A stretch of DNA of 64,000 nt from Pseudomonas purpurea (GTDB lineage Bacteria > Pseudomonadota > Gammaproteobacteria > Pseudomonadales > Pseudomonadaceae): NCBI RefSeq assembly GCF_039908635.1, contig NZ_CP150918.1, positions 2,356,001 through 2,420,000 on the forward strand. The letters are read 5' to 3'. This document shows positions 33,755 to 40,650 of this stretch, piece after piece. The translations under genes and the position numbers were made by a program. The first letter of the stretch is position 1. Each line of letters opens with the position of its first letter. The notes under the pieces are model-generated. The model did no database searches and was not told the DNA's origin. It saw nothing but the letters and a program-made list of their open reading frames with translations.

Positions 33755-34591
33755 ATGAAACCACTCTCGCTTTATCACCCGATGTTGTACTGGCTGCGTG
33801 TTCGGCAAAAAAGAATGTTCCGACAGTTTGCCTGGAAGTTCTCCAGCCGAACGTATGCGCAACCGACGGGCTCTGCACCTCGATTGGCCTACCGCTACAT
33901 CAAGCACACTTCCAAGTTGATCAGGAAACTCGGTAACTCCGACCTGGCATTGCAGCACAACAAAGTCATTAACCTGAAACTGGCCGTGAGCAGCATCGAC
34001 GCGGTGGTCATTGCTCCGGGCGAGTACTTCTCTTTCTGTCGCCTGGTCGGTCGGCCCACGCGCAAGCGCGGGTTTGTCGAAGGCATGGAGTTATCGTTCG
34101 GTGAAGCCCGCAGCGGTGTCGGCGGCGGGATCTGTCAGTTGAGCAACCTGATTCACTGGATGGCGATTCACTCGCCGCTGGTGGTGACCGAACGCTCCAA
34201 TCACAGCTTCGATCCATTCCCCGATGAAGGCCGGGTGCTGCCGTTTGGGTCCGGGGCGGCGATTTTCTATAACTACATTGACCTGGTGCTGCACAACCCG
34301 ACCGACAGGCATTTCCAACTGAAGCTGCATGTCGGCGAGCAGCAACTCGAAGGTGAGTTGCTGAGCGATCAGCCGAGGGACTTTCGCTATCACATCTATC
34401 AACTCGAACACCGTTTCGTGCGGGACAGCGGCCGGGTTTTCCGTGAGAACGAAATCTGGCGCGACGTTCTCAGCAAGGGACAGAACAGCGAGTTGGTGCG
34501 GCGTGAGCGGTTGTACAAGAACCGGGTCGTGGTGAAGTACCCGGTAGACGATCAACAACTGGCGGATGACCCGCAATCGGTAGGGCGGTAG
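33755..34591 (+). CDS. VanW-family protein
   Basis: About 278 aa from ATG 33755. Open frame extends 23 codons further to a TTG at 33686, and AAGGAAG at about 33719 is too far from the ATG, so the start is uncertain. Carries the VanW signature: VVIAPGEYFSFCRLVGRPTRKRGFVEGMELSFG and SGVGGGICQLSNLIHWMAIHSPL. The family is named after a gene in VanB-type vancomycin-resistance clusters and its biochemical role is not established; Gram-negative copies are not resistance genes by themselves. No signal peptide and no partner genes. Confidence 0.8.
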   Translation: MKPLSLYHPMLYWLRVRQKRMFRQFAWKFSSRTYAQPTGSAPRLAYRYIKHTSKLIRKLGNSDLALQHNKVINLKLAVSSIDAVVIAPGEYFSFCRLVGRPTRKRGFVEGMELSFGEARSGVGGGICQLSNLIHWMAIHSPLVVTERSNHSFDPFPDEGRVLPFGSGAAIFYNYIDLVLHNPTDRHFQLKLHVGEQQLEGELLSDQPRDFRYHIYQLEHRFVRDSGRVFRENEIWRDVLSKGQNSELVRRERLYKNRVVVKYPVDDQQLADDPQSVGR

Positions 34592-34635
34592 CGGCATGAC
34601 CCGCTCGGCAGAATTTGAGCGCGGGGTTAACGCGC

Positions 34636-35781
34636 TCAATCCTCTTGAGGTTGCATTCTGTGCCGGCGCTGCCACAGCCTGCGAAGCAGGTTCACGGCAT
34701 ACGCAACGCACAAGCCGGCACTTGAATAGATGACCCAGGCCTGGGCCGGGGTGCGTTCCATTGACGGGTAGTGGTAGAGGCCGAGCGCCAGTGATGCAAG
34801 CATGACCGTCAGCATCAGTACGTTGCCGATCAAGGGTTCGTACTGGCGGTAGTCCCAGTCAATATAGGGGTCGGGCAGGCCATCGATCCTGACAATGCGC
34901 CTGTCCTTGACGGTCGCCTCGAGTGTCACCTCCTGGCCCGCTTGCAGGTGCTCGGCCATCAGTTGACGGTAGGGTTGCAGGCCCCAGACTTGTTCGTCGC
35001 CAATCAACACCGGGTATGTCAGTTCGGGATCTTGGCTATAGATCCCGCGAAGGCGGTTGATCGGTTCCGGGCGGTGATGTTTTTCCAGGGTGATCGGCAG
35101 AAAACCCAGCAGGGCCACCAGGGTGCCGAGTACAAACCAGCCTTTATCCTCAATCCAGTTCGTCGCCATCATCCAGAACAGCAGCATGCCGAGCACCACG
35201 GCCAATGATCCCAGCAAGCGTCGGGTATCCGGTACATCGGAATACAAGACGTACACGTCAATGCGGCGTTCGGTTTTGCGGCTGCGGCGCTGGCCAAGAA
35301 TCTCGATGTTCTGTCCATTGATCCGAGGCCCTGGAACACCAAAGTCCCACTGCGCCCAGTGGCGTTCGTTGTCTTCGACCTGCTGCGCGTAGCGCTCGAT
35401 GTCGTAGCCTTCGTTGAGGCGGATGACATAGGCGTGCTCCTTGCCGCACACCACGTCCAGGGTGTTCTCGCCGTGCTCTTTCAGAAATGGCTTCGCCAGG
35501 GGAGGCAACATCACTGGCAGGTCGCCGATCAGGTCCATGCCTTGCCATTCACGCATTGTCCCGCCACGACGGTAGCTGCCCGACAGCCGATGCACGTTGC
35601 GGTCAAAGGTTTCCTTGGGGTAGTACCTGGCCAGCAAGCGTTGTTGCTCCACCGTCGCACAGCGCAAGGGTTCGCTGCGGCGAAACCATTTGAACGCATT
35701 ACGGTACAGGGCGATCTTGCCGACGAATATCAACATGCCGGTGATTTGAAGCAGCAGCAGACCGACCTTGATCATGAGCAT
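34636..35781 (-). CDS. Membrane protein, possibly IgaA/UmoB-like
   Basis: A 381-aa protein. N-terminal membrane segment (VGLLLLQITGMLIFVGKIAL), a soluble region with LPVMLPPLAKPFLKEHGENTLDVVCGKEHAYVIRLN, two membrane segments near ~190-225 (LGSLAVVLGMLLFWMMATNW; GWFVLGTLVALLGFLPITL), a cytoplasmic part (INRLRGIYSQDPELTYPVLIGD...), and two C-terminal segments. The pattern 'V-LPPFW...NTVEL...YVISLN' and 'LRG-Y' recall the first half of enterobacterial IgaA, an inhibitor of Rcs signalling, which is about 700 aa. Pseudomonas lacks a typical Rcs phosphorelay, so the role is unknown. Assignment is tentative. Confidence 0.55.
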   Translation of the reverse strand: MLMIKVGLLLLQITGMLIFVGKIALYRNAFKWFRRSEPLRCATVEQQRLLARYYPKETFDRNVHRLSGSYRRGGTMREWQGMDLIGDLPVMLPPLAKPFLKEHGENTLDVVCGKEHAYVIRLNEGYDIERYAQQVEDNERHWAQWDFGVPGPRINGQNIEILGQRRSRKTERRIDVYVLYSDVPDTRRLLGSLAVVLGMLLFWMMATNWIEDKGWFVLGTLVALLGFLPITLEKHHRPEPINRLRGIYSQDPELTYPVLIGDEQVWGLQPYRQLMAEHLQAGQEVTLEATVKDRRIVRIDGLPDPYIDWDYRQYEPLIGNVLMLTVMLASLALGLYHYPSMERTPAQAWVIYSSAGLCVAYAVNLLRRLWQRRHRMQPQED

Positions 35782-35912
35782 TGGGGGCGATTCCTTGTCG
35801 GGGTATCAGTGACGATGGTGAAGAGGAGGGGCATTAGGGGCATGGGCGTCCTTGCAACCGCTCCAGATCCACCGTGCAGCCGACCAGGGCGACTTCAAGC
35901 CGGTTTTCGGGA

Positions 35913-36332
35913 TCACGTGTACTCATTCTCCATCAGGGCGCGGTAGCGAGCGAAAGTCGAAACACGGCCAGGTTCGCCGTCGATGAGTTGTTCATAAAAC
36001 AACGGGTCATCGGCCCAGATATCGAACACAAAACGGGTTGCAGGCGCTCGACGGGCTTCCTGATCGAAGCTGAGCCGCCAATACGTCGAGAACCGCTCAT
36101 CCACGACCTTGAACAAGTCTGCGGCATAGGGCTTGGGGTACTCGTCGTCGAGCGCATTGCACAGATAGAACCAGGGGCAGTTGTCCCACATTTCTATGCC
36201 GTACACCGTGTACGTTTTGCCCGGTTCAAGGTCGATCTCCCCGCCGGGCATGCGGATGTAATACCGGAGCCGGGCTGATACGTCCGGGTCCTGGAGGTCA
36301 TTCAGGTTGTTTATCGTGCAAACGACTTTCAT
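35913..36332 (-). CDS. Hypothetical protein, second gene of a coupled pair
   Basis: A 139-aa acidic protein with no signal peptide or membrane segment. Trp/Tyr-rich: TYTVYGIEMWDNCPWFYLCNALDDEYPKPYAADLF, and RFVFDIWADDPLFYEQLIDGEPG. ATG 36332 overlaps the stop of the upstream gene (ATGA), so the two are co-translated. The composition and small size are like immunity proteins of polymorphic toxin systems, but no toxin gene is nearby and no family was recognised. Confidence 0.65.
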   Translation of the reverse strand: MKVVCTINNLNDLQDPDVSARLRYYIRMPGGEIDLEPGKTYTVYGIEMWDNCPWFYLCNALDDEYPKPYAADLFKVVDERFSTYWRLSFDQEARRAPATRFVFDIWADDPLFYEQLIDGEPGRVSTFARYRALMENEYT

Positions 36333-36715
36333 TGTGCCGGGGCCTGTGGGTCGAGGGCTTGCAGGGCGGTTTTTCGCGCCAGCATGTAAGACTCGATTTT
36401 CTCAATGAACTCAGCTTTGCTCCTGGTCCTGAATTCGCCGAGAAAGACCTCCGAGTTCTTGATGACCTTGCACGCCTTGTCATATCGGATGGTCAGGAAA
36501 TCAACGACGAACTCACCGTCAGGGTCGCCTTCTGGTTCGAGCCTGGCGTCGAAACAGTCACCGGTACTGCGCCTGACGCCGCCCAGCAGGACAGAACTGC
36601 TGAACCAATCCGCTGTTTGCGGCGTGAGTTCGACCTCGAACAGGTTGTTGATCGTGATGGTCCAGCCACTTGGGACGCGAAGGGCTTGTAGAGCGTACTT
36701 CAAGGAGGCGGCCAT
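36329..36715 (-). CDS. Hypothetical protein, first gene of a coupled pair
   Basis: 128 aa from ATG 36715. Open frame continues upstream to a TTG at 36796 through a Cys/Ala-rich stretch that looks non-coding, so the internal ATG is preferred although no clear ribosome site precedes it. Contains VPSGWTITINNLFEVELTPQTADWF, then VVDFLTIRYDKACKVIKNSEVFLGEFRTRSKAEFIEKIESYML. Cytoplasmic. Function unknown; overlaps the next gene by four bases. Confidence 0.6.
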   Translation of the reverse strand: MAASLKYALQALRVPSGWTITINNLFEVELTPQTADWFSSSVLLGGVRRSTGDCFDARLEPEGDPDGEFVVDFLTIRYDKACKVIKNSEVFLGEFRTRSKAEFIEKIESYMLARKTALQALDPQAPAQ

Positions 36716-36959
36716 TCTAGGGATGCCCCAAAGTGCTGTGGCGTGAGCGCACGTTGCACAAGTCGCCCTCCCTAAACGATGAGTACTCAAAGGCAAAGTG
36801 GGGTATCAGCGGTTTTATGTGTTCGTTGAAGTAACCGATGTCCATATCGTTTTAAATCGGGTGCCAGGCGGGATGTCTGTCGAGGAGGGGGCTTTTTAGC
36901 ACGAATGGAGATGCGCAGCGAGGGAGAGGGGAAATTGGCGCATTGCCCCGTCTCGCTCG

Positions 36960-36992
36960 AAAAAGACGCGGGCCTGCGTTTGAGCGGCCCGC
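36960..36992 (-). terminator. Intrinsic terminator of the LuxR-type regulator gene
   Basis: On the minus strand a 7-bp GC stem (36986-36992 with 36968-36974) is followed by GTCTTTTT (36960-36967), 28 bases after the regulator stop. The rest of the 36716-37019 gap shows no further feature. Confidence 0.65.
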
Positions 36993-37019
36993 CTGTGAAG
37001 GGCGACGCGAGTCGGGGGC

Positions 37020-37826
37020 TTAGGCCCCGACCATCCACTTGGCCAGCCCATGCCGGCCGCTGACCCCCAGCTTTGCTGCGGCGCGTTTGAGGTAGGTTTC
37101 GATAGAGCTGTTTTTCACACTGAGCTTTTCGGCCATTTCCGGCACGGTGCCCCCGGTCAACAGCCCCAGGCAGACCTCTTTTTCTCTCGCCGACAAGGTG
37201 ATGTCGCTGAGCGACAGTCGCTCGTAGAACTCACGTTGTAACTGTGTCTGCTTGAGCGCCGCGACCGGTCCTTTCACCCAGGTTCCCAGCTTCTTCAGCG
37301 TGGTTTGTCGGCTGATCTGGGCGTGGCGCTCCAGGAGCGGCAGCAGGGTCTCGGAGAGGTTTTTCAAAAACGACAACTCACTCAGGGAAAACGCACGCTG
37401 TGTGTGAGGACGGTACAACGAAATGAGGTTGCGACGATTGGACTTGCGTGAAACCAGGTTGCACTGATGGGACGTGTCTCTGGTGTGTTTGCTGTGGGTT
37501 TGCGCATTCATTTGAATCAGCAGTGAATCATCCATTTCAAGTATTTGCTTGAGCAGTGGGTGATCGTCCTGGTGACTTGAGACGCAGGGCGCCGGCACCT
37601 CTTCCTTTAACCCGGCGCTGCCCAACAGCTTGATATCCAGAATGCTTGCCTGGCGCTCGTCCAGCGTCCATTCACTGAGGTCGATCATGCTGACCGGCAC
37701 TCGTTTGTCGACCAGATGGAGCATGTTTGCCGCAAAGTGGTCTTTGCCCGTGTTTGATACCAACTCCCCCAATTCGAAGTAAAAGTGCGGGCTTTCTATA
37801 TTGTCGATACTGCTGGTCAGACTCAT
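37020..37826 (-). CDS. LuxR-type transcriptional regulator of the lipopeptide cluster
   Basis: 268 aa from ATG 37826; 23 codons of open frame upstream lack a ribosome site. The N-terminal ~190 residues show no autoinducer-binding or receiver-domain motifs. The C-terminal ~65 residues are a LuxR/FixJ HTH: LSAREKEVCLGLLTGGTVPEMAEKLSVKNSSIETYLKRAAAKLGVSGRHGL. Regulators of this build (SalA/SyrF, and those flanking other Pseudomonas lipopeptide genes) activate the NRPS and exporter genes. Divergent from the exporter, with two similar 20-bp inverted-repeat boxes in between. Likely its targets, by inference. Confidence 0.83.
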   Translation of the reverse strand: MSLTSSIDNIESPHFYFELGELVSNTGKDHFAANMLHLVDKRVPVSMIDLSEWTLDERQASILDIKLLGSAGLKEEVPAPCVSSHQDDHPLLKQILEMDDSLLIQMNAQTHSKHTRDTSHQCNLVSRKSNRRNLISLYRPHTQRAFSLSELSFLKNLSETLLPLLERHAQISRQTTLKKLGTWVKGPVAALKQTQLQREFYERLSLSDITLSAREKEVCLGLLTGGTVPEMAEKLSVKNSSIETYLKRAAAKLGVSGRHGLAKWMVGA

Positions 37827-37961
37827 ATCCCTATCATCCTTGATGTAGACAAATCGCCGAACGGTTAACGGTTGCCAGTCTGAATCCGGGCGCAATCAGT
37901 TCTCCTTGAACGTGACTCGGCACCCTGAATTTGATTTAAGCCGATGCATTTGCCCTACGTC

Positions 37962-37981
37962 TGTAGCGGAAACCGGGGACA
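37962..37981 (-). promoter_or_regulatory. syr-syp-like box 1
   Basis: Read on the minus strand: TGTCCCCGGTTTCCGCTACA. It matches box 2 at 17 of 20 positions. It fits the general layout of the syr-syp box as I recall it (TGtCccg-N6-cggGaCA), the site of SyrF/SalA-type LuxR regulators. It lies about 135 bp upstream of the regulator start, so it could serve autoregulation. Confidence 0.5.
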
Positions 37982-38328
37982 CAACGTGCCATGAAACCGG
38001 TGTGATTAATCCGGCGCTTCTGGCGGTCAGGGAGTTTGGGGGGGCAGGAAAATCGTTCAGTTACACCGATATAGGCCTGATAAACATTATCTTTATGGGG
38101 AGTAGCGCCTGTCAGAAGGAAATAGTGGTCAGCGCGCTGTAGTTGATTTCCTACGTCTCTTTAAGCGTTTCCTTAGCGATCTTTTGGAAAACTACTACAC
38201 GTAACCGTCAGAACCGAATGTCAGGGCACCGAGGAAGGGATTCACTGGGGCCCCGTCTGTTGTTCGCCGCATCCCTCAGGGGGAATGTGGGCGTGAGAGG
38301 CCGGGATGTTTGGGATGCCCGCACATTT

Positions 38329-38348
38329 TGTACCCGGTTTCCGGGACA
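38329..38348 (+). promoter_or_regulatory. syr-syp-like box 2
   Basis: TGTACCCGGTTTCCGGGACA, an imperfect inverted repeat (CCCGG/CCGGG around TTT). The right half CGGGACA matches the syr-syp consensus I recall exactly. It lies 117 bp upstream of the exporter start, a typical distance for an activator site. Confidence 0.55.
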
Positions 38349-38464
38349 GTTGGCTCGTGGCTACTGCGTAAACTTGATGCCTTGGCACGCTTGCACGGCG
38401 TGGTTTGCGTAACAGGCCGCGACCCAAACGCCAGGTCGCAGAGTTCCTCTGAGGGTACGAATGA

Positions 38465-40168
38465 ATGAATAACGAGCAAGAGAAGAAGCCCAGGGCCGGC
38501 TCGGTCTTGCGCCTGCTCTGGAAGCATCATCCCTGGTTGGCGTTCCTTACGGTCGTGACCGGTATTGCCAGTGGCGTGGCGGCAATTTCGGTGATCAATG
38601 TGATCAACCGGGCCATTTATGAAGAAGGCTCGCGTTTGCAGTCGTTGTACTGGTTTATTGGGCTGAGTGTGGCGGCATTGATTCTGCGCAATGGTGCAAA
38701 CCTCTTTCCGGCCTATGCCAGCATGCAGTTGATGACCCGTCTGCGTATTGCCCTGTGCCAAAAGATTCTGGCCTCGTCGCTGGAAGACGTGGACCGGCGC
38801 GGCCCCCCCAACGTCCTGACCTTGCTGACCAACGACATTCCCCAACTGAACATGACGCTGCTGGTGGCGCCGGTGGTGCTGGTTGAATCGGCCGTGTTTA
38901 TCTTCGGTCTGGCCTACCTGGCTTATTTGTCCTGGATGGTATTTGCCGTCACGGCCTGCTTGTTGATAGTGGGGGTGGCGTTGTACATCTTCTTTTTCCT
39001 GGGGGGCGTGAAGTTCACTAATCGTGTACGTGACGAGTTCACGGCCTTCAATGAACACACCCATTCGCTGGTGTTTGGCTTGAAGGAGTTGAAGCTCAAC
39101 GGCATTCGTCGTCGCTGGTTCGGTCGCGCGGCTATTCAGGTCTCCTCGACGCGTGTGGCGCGCTACAAATTCATTGAGCGTGTGTGGTTCGTGTGTGCCG
39201 AGAATGTGGGGCTGATGACTCAATCGCTGCTGATTGGTTGTCTCGTGTTCGCGTTGCCGCTGCTGGTGGTGGTCGACAGCCAGGTCATGACCGCCAGCGT
39301 GCTGACCGTGTTGTACATATTGGGGCCGCTGGGCCTGCTGATCGGGTCGATGCCGGTCATGGCGCAAGGGCGCATTGCTGCTGAGCGCCTGGCCGAATTC
39401 GGGTTCTTCATCAACGATCATCACCCGGATATCGACGAGCCGGAAACCGCCAACGTGTTGCGCCTCGATCATAAAAAACACTGGGGCAAGATCGAACTCA
39501 AAGGCGTGGTGATGAACTATCAGGGATCGCAGGCCGATAAGCGCAGCGGTTTTGCGTTGGGGCCGATCGACCTGAGCATTCGTGCGGGGGAATTGATCTA
39601 TATCGTCGGCGGCAACGGCAGTGGCAAGAGCACGCTGGTGAAGGCGCTTTGCGGGTTGTACGTTGCCCAGGCGGGGCAGATATTGCTCGATGGCGTAGCG
39701 ATTACCGAAGCGTCGCGCAGCGACTACCGCGACCTGTTTTCGGCGGTCTTCAGCGACTTTCATCTGTTCAACCGGCTCATCGGCCCGGAAGGCGACGAGG
39801 CCAGTCCGGTGCTGGCACGCAAGTACCTTGCGACCCTGGAGCTGGAGGACAAGATTGATATCGAGGGGCTTGGCTTCTCGACCACCAAAGCCTTGTCATA
39901 TGGTCAGCAAAAGCGCCTGGCGCTGGTCTGTGCCTACATGGAGGACCGTTCGGTCTATGTGCTGGACGAGTGGGCGGCGGATCAGGACCCACCGTTCAAG
40001 CGCTTCTTTTACGAAGAGCTGCTGCCGGATCTCAAGCGTCGCGGCAAAACGGTCTTGATCATTACCCACGACGATCAGTACTTCCAGTTGGCTGACCGGA
40101 TTATCAAATTGTCGGAAGGCCAGATCGTTTCCGACGTCACACTGGCCGTGCGCGACAAGCGCGCCTGA
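38465..40168 (+). CDS. Cyclic peptide ABC exporter, SyrD/PvdE type
   Basis: A 567-aa fused permease-ATPase. Six membrane segments in residues ~20-310, then the ATPase: Walker A IVGGNGSGKSTLVKAL, signature LSYGQQKRLALVCAYM, Walker B VYVLDEWAADQDPPFKRFF, H-loop LIITHDDQYF. LSYGQ and DEWAADQDP are hallmarks of the SyrD/PvdE group that moves lipopeptides and pyoverdine precursors to the periplasm. GAGGGT precedes the start. Upstream of the NRPS in the same direction, so it most likely exports the product of this cluster. A strong hairpin follows the stop. Confidence 0.9.
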   Translation: MNNEQEKKPRAGSVLRLLWKHHPWLAFLTVVTGIASGVAAISVINVINRAIYEEGSRLQSLYWFIGLSVAALILRNGANLFPAYASMQLMTRLRIALCQKILASSLEDVDRRGPPNVLTLLTNDIPQLNMTLLVAPVVLVESAVFIFGLAYLAYLSWMVFAVTACLLIVGVALYIFFFLGGVKFTNRVRDEFTAFNEHTHSLVFGLKELKLNGIRRRWFGRAAIQVSSTRVARYKFIERVWFVCAENVGLMTQSLLIGCLVFALPLLVVVDSQVMTASVLTVLYILGPLGLLIGSMPVMAQGRIAAERLAEFGFFINDHHPDIDEPETANVLRLDHKKHWGKIELKGVVMNYQGSQADKRSGFALGPIDLSIRAGELIYIVGGNGSGKSTLVKALCGLYVAQAGQILLDGVAITEASRSDYRDLFSAVFSDFHLFNRLIGPEGDEASPVLARKYLATLELEDKIDIEGLGFSTTKALSYGQQKRLALVCAYMEDRSVYVLDEWAADQDPPFKRFFYEELLPDLKRRGKTVLIITHDDQYFQLADRIIKLSEGQIVSDVTLAVRDKRA

Positions 40169-40503
40169 GCCTCAACGCCCCTGCGCCCGTGCCCCATCAA
40201 CTTCTGATGGGGCGCGGGCGCAGTCATGTGCAGTGCCCTGAAATCCGTTCCTGACCTGGGTGCCCGAGCAGTCGAAGGCATTGGATTTTACTGTCCGGGT
40301 TTCAGGTGTCATACGGGCCGCAGGGCCGGTGTTTAAATTCGTCGATACCTCTACCGGGGTTATTCCGTTTTGCCATTTCTGACCGTTGCGCAGGTACGCG
40401 CCGATGGGGGGAGGGCGCGCGGCATGACCCCATTGAATTCGAATCAACTGCCAACGTCGATGTGCTTTGCGCAACGCACGAATAAATCACCGAGAAGGAT
40501 CTT
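40169..40503 (+). promoter_or_regulatory. Region between exporter and NRPS, with hairpin and possible box
   Basis: 335 bp. Contains the 19-bp-stem hairpin (40181-40223) and, at 40292-40311, TGTCCGGGTTTCAGGTGTCA, which resembles boxes 1 and 2 (shared GGTTTC core) but aligns only with a one- or two-base gap. Probably holds a separate NRPS promoter. No coding sequence seen. Confidence 0.45.
40181..40223 (+). terminator. Long hairpin after the exporter gene
   Basis: 19-bp stem with one G-T pair (40181-40199 with 40205-40223) and a five-base loop, starting 12 bases after the exporter stop. No T-run follows. It may terminate, stabilise, or separate exporter and NRPS expression. Confidence 0.55.
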
Positions 40504-40650
40504 ATGGAACTTTTTTCTGCAGCCGTTGTGGGCGACGTGATCGCGAAAGGGACTTCTTCAAGCGATCCATGTAGTGAAAAGTCGGCGTGTCCGGCCCTGA
40601 TTTCGAAGCGTTCAGAGGCCAGTCATTCTGCTCGGGGGAACAAGGCATGA
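40504..40650 (+). CDS. 48-aa reading frame coupled to the NRPS start
   Basis: Too short for standard ORF lists. ATG 40504 has an excellent ribosome site (GAGAAGGAT, six bases before it). The frame stays open for 48 codons and ends at TGA 40648-40650, overlapping the NRPS ATG 40647 as ATGA. The N-terminus reads MELFSAAVVGDVIAKG, followed by a Ser/Cys/Lys-rich stretch. No family recognised. The strong ribosome site and exact overlap suggest it is translated and serves as a coupling leader for the giant NRPS, whose own site is weak. A functional peptide is also possible. Confidence 0.55.
   Translation: MELFSAAVVGDVIAKGTSSSDPCSEKSACPALISKRSEASHSARGNKA

Larger units (their letters stand above)
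37827..38464. promoter_or_regulatory. Divergent control region between regulator and exporter
   Basis: 638 bp with no convincing gene; the open frames here lack ribosome sites and family features. It holds two operator-like boxes, 37962-37981 and 38329-38348, listed separately. Expected to contain promoters for the regulator (minus strand) and exporter (plus strand). Confidence 0.6.

Noticed and set aside
33697-33936. 79-codon frame overlapping the VanW-like gene
   Set aside because: Out of frame with a gene that carries the full VanW signature.
36716-36796. N-terminal extension of the small gene at 36329-36715
   Set aside because: It would start at a TTG and add a Cys/Ala-rich stretch unlike the rest of the protein.
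37906-38142. 78-codon frame between regulator and exporter
   Set aside because: No ribosome site and no recognisable protein features; it covers the operator-like box 1.
38276-39763. 495-codon minus-strand frame opposite the exporter
   Set aside because: Antisense shadow of a clear SyrD/PvdE-type gene.
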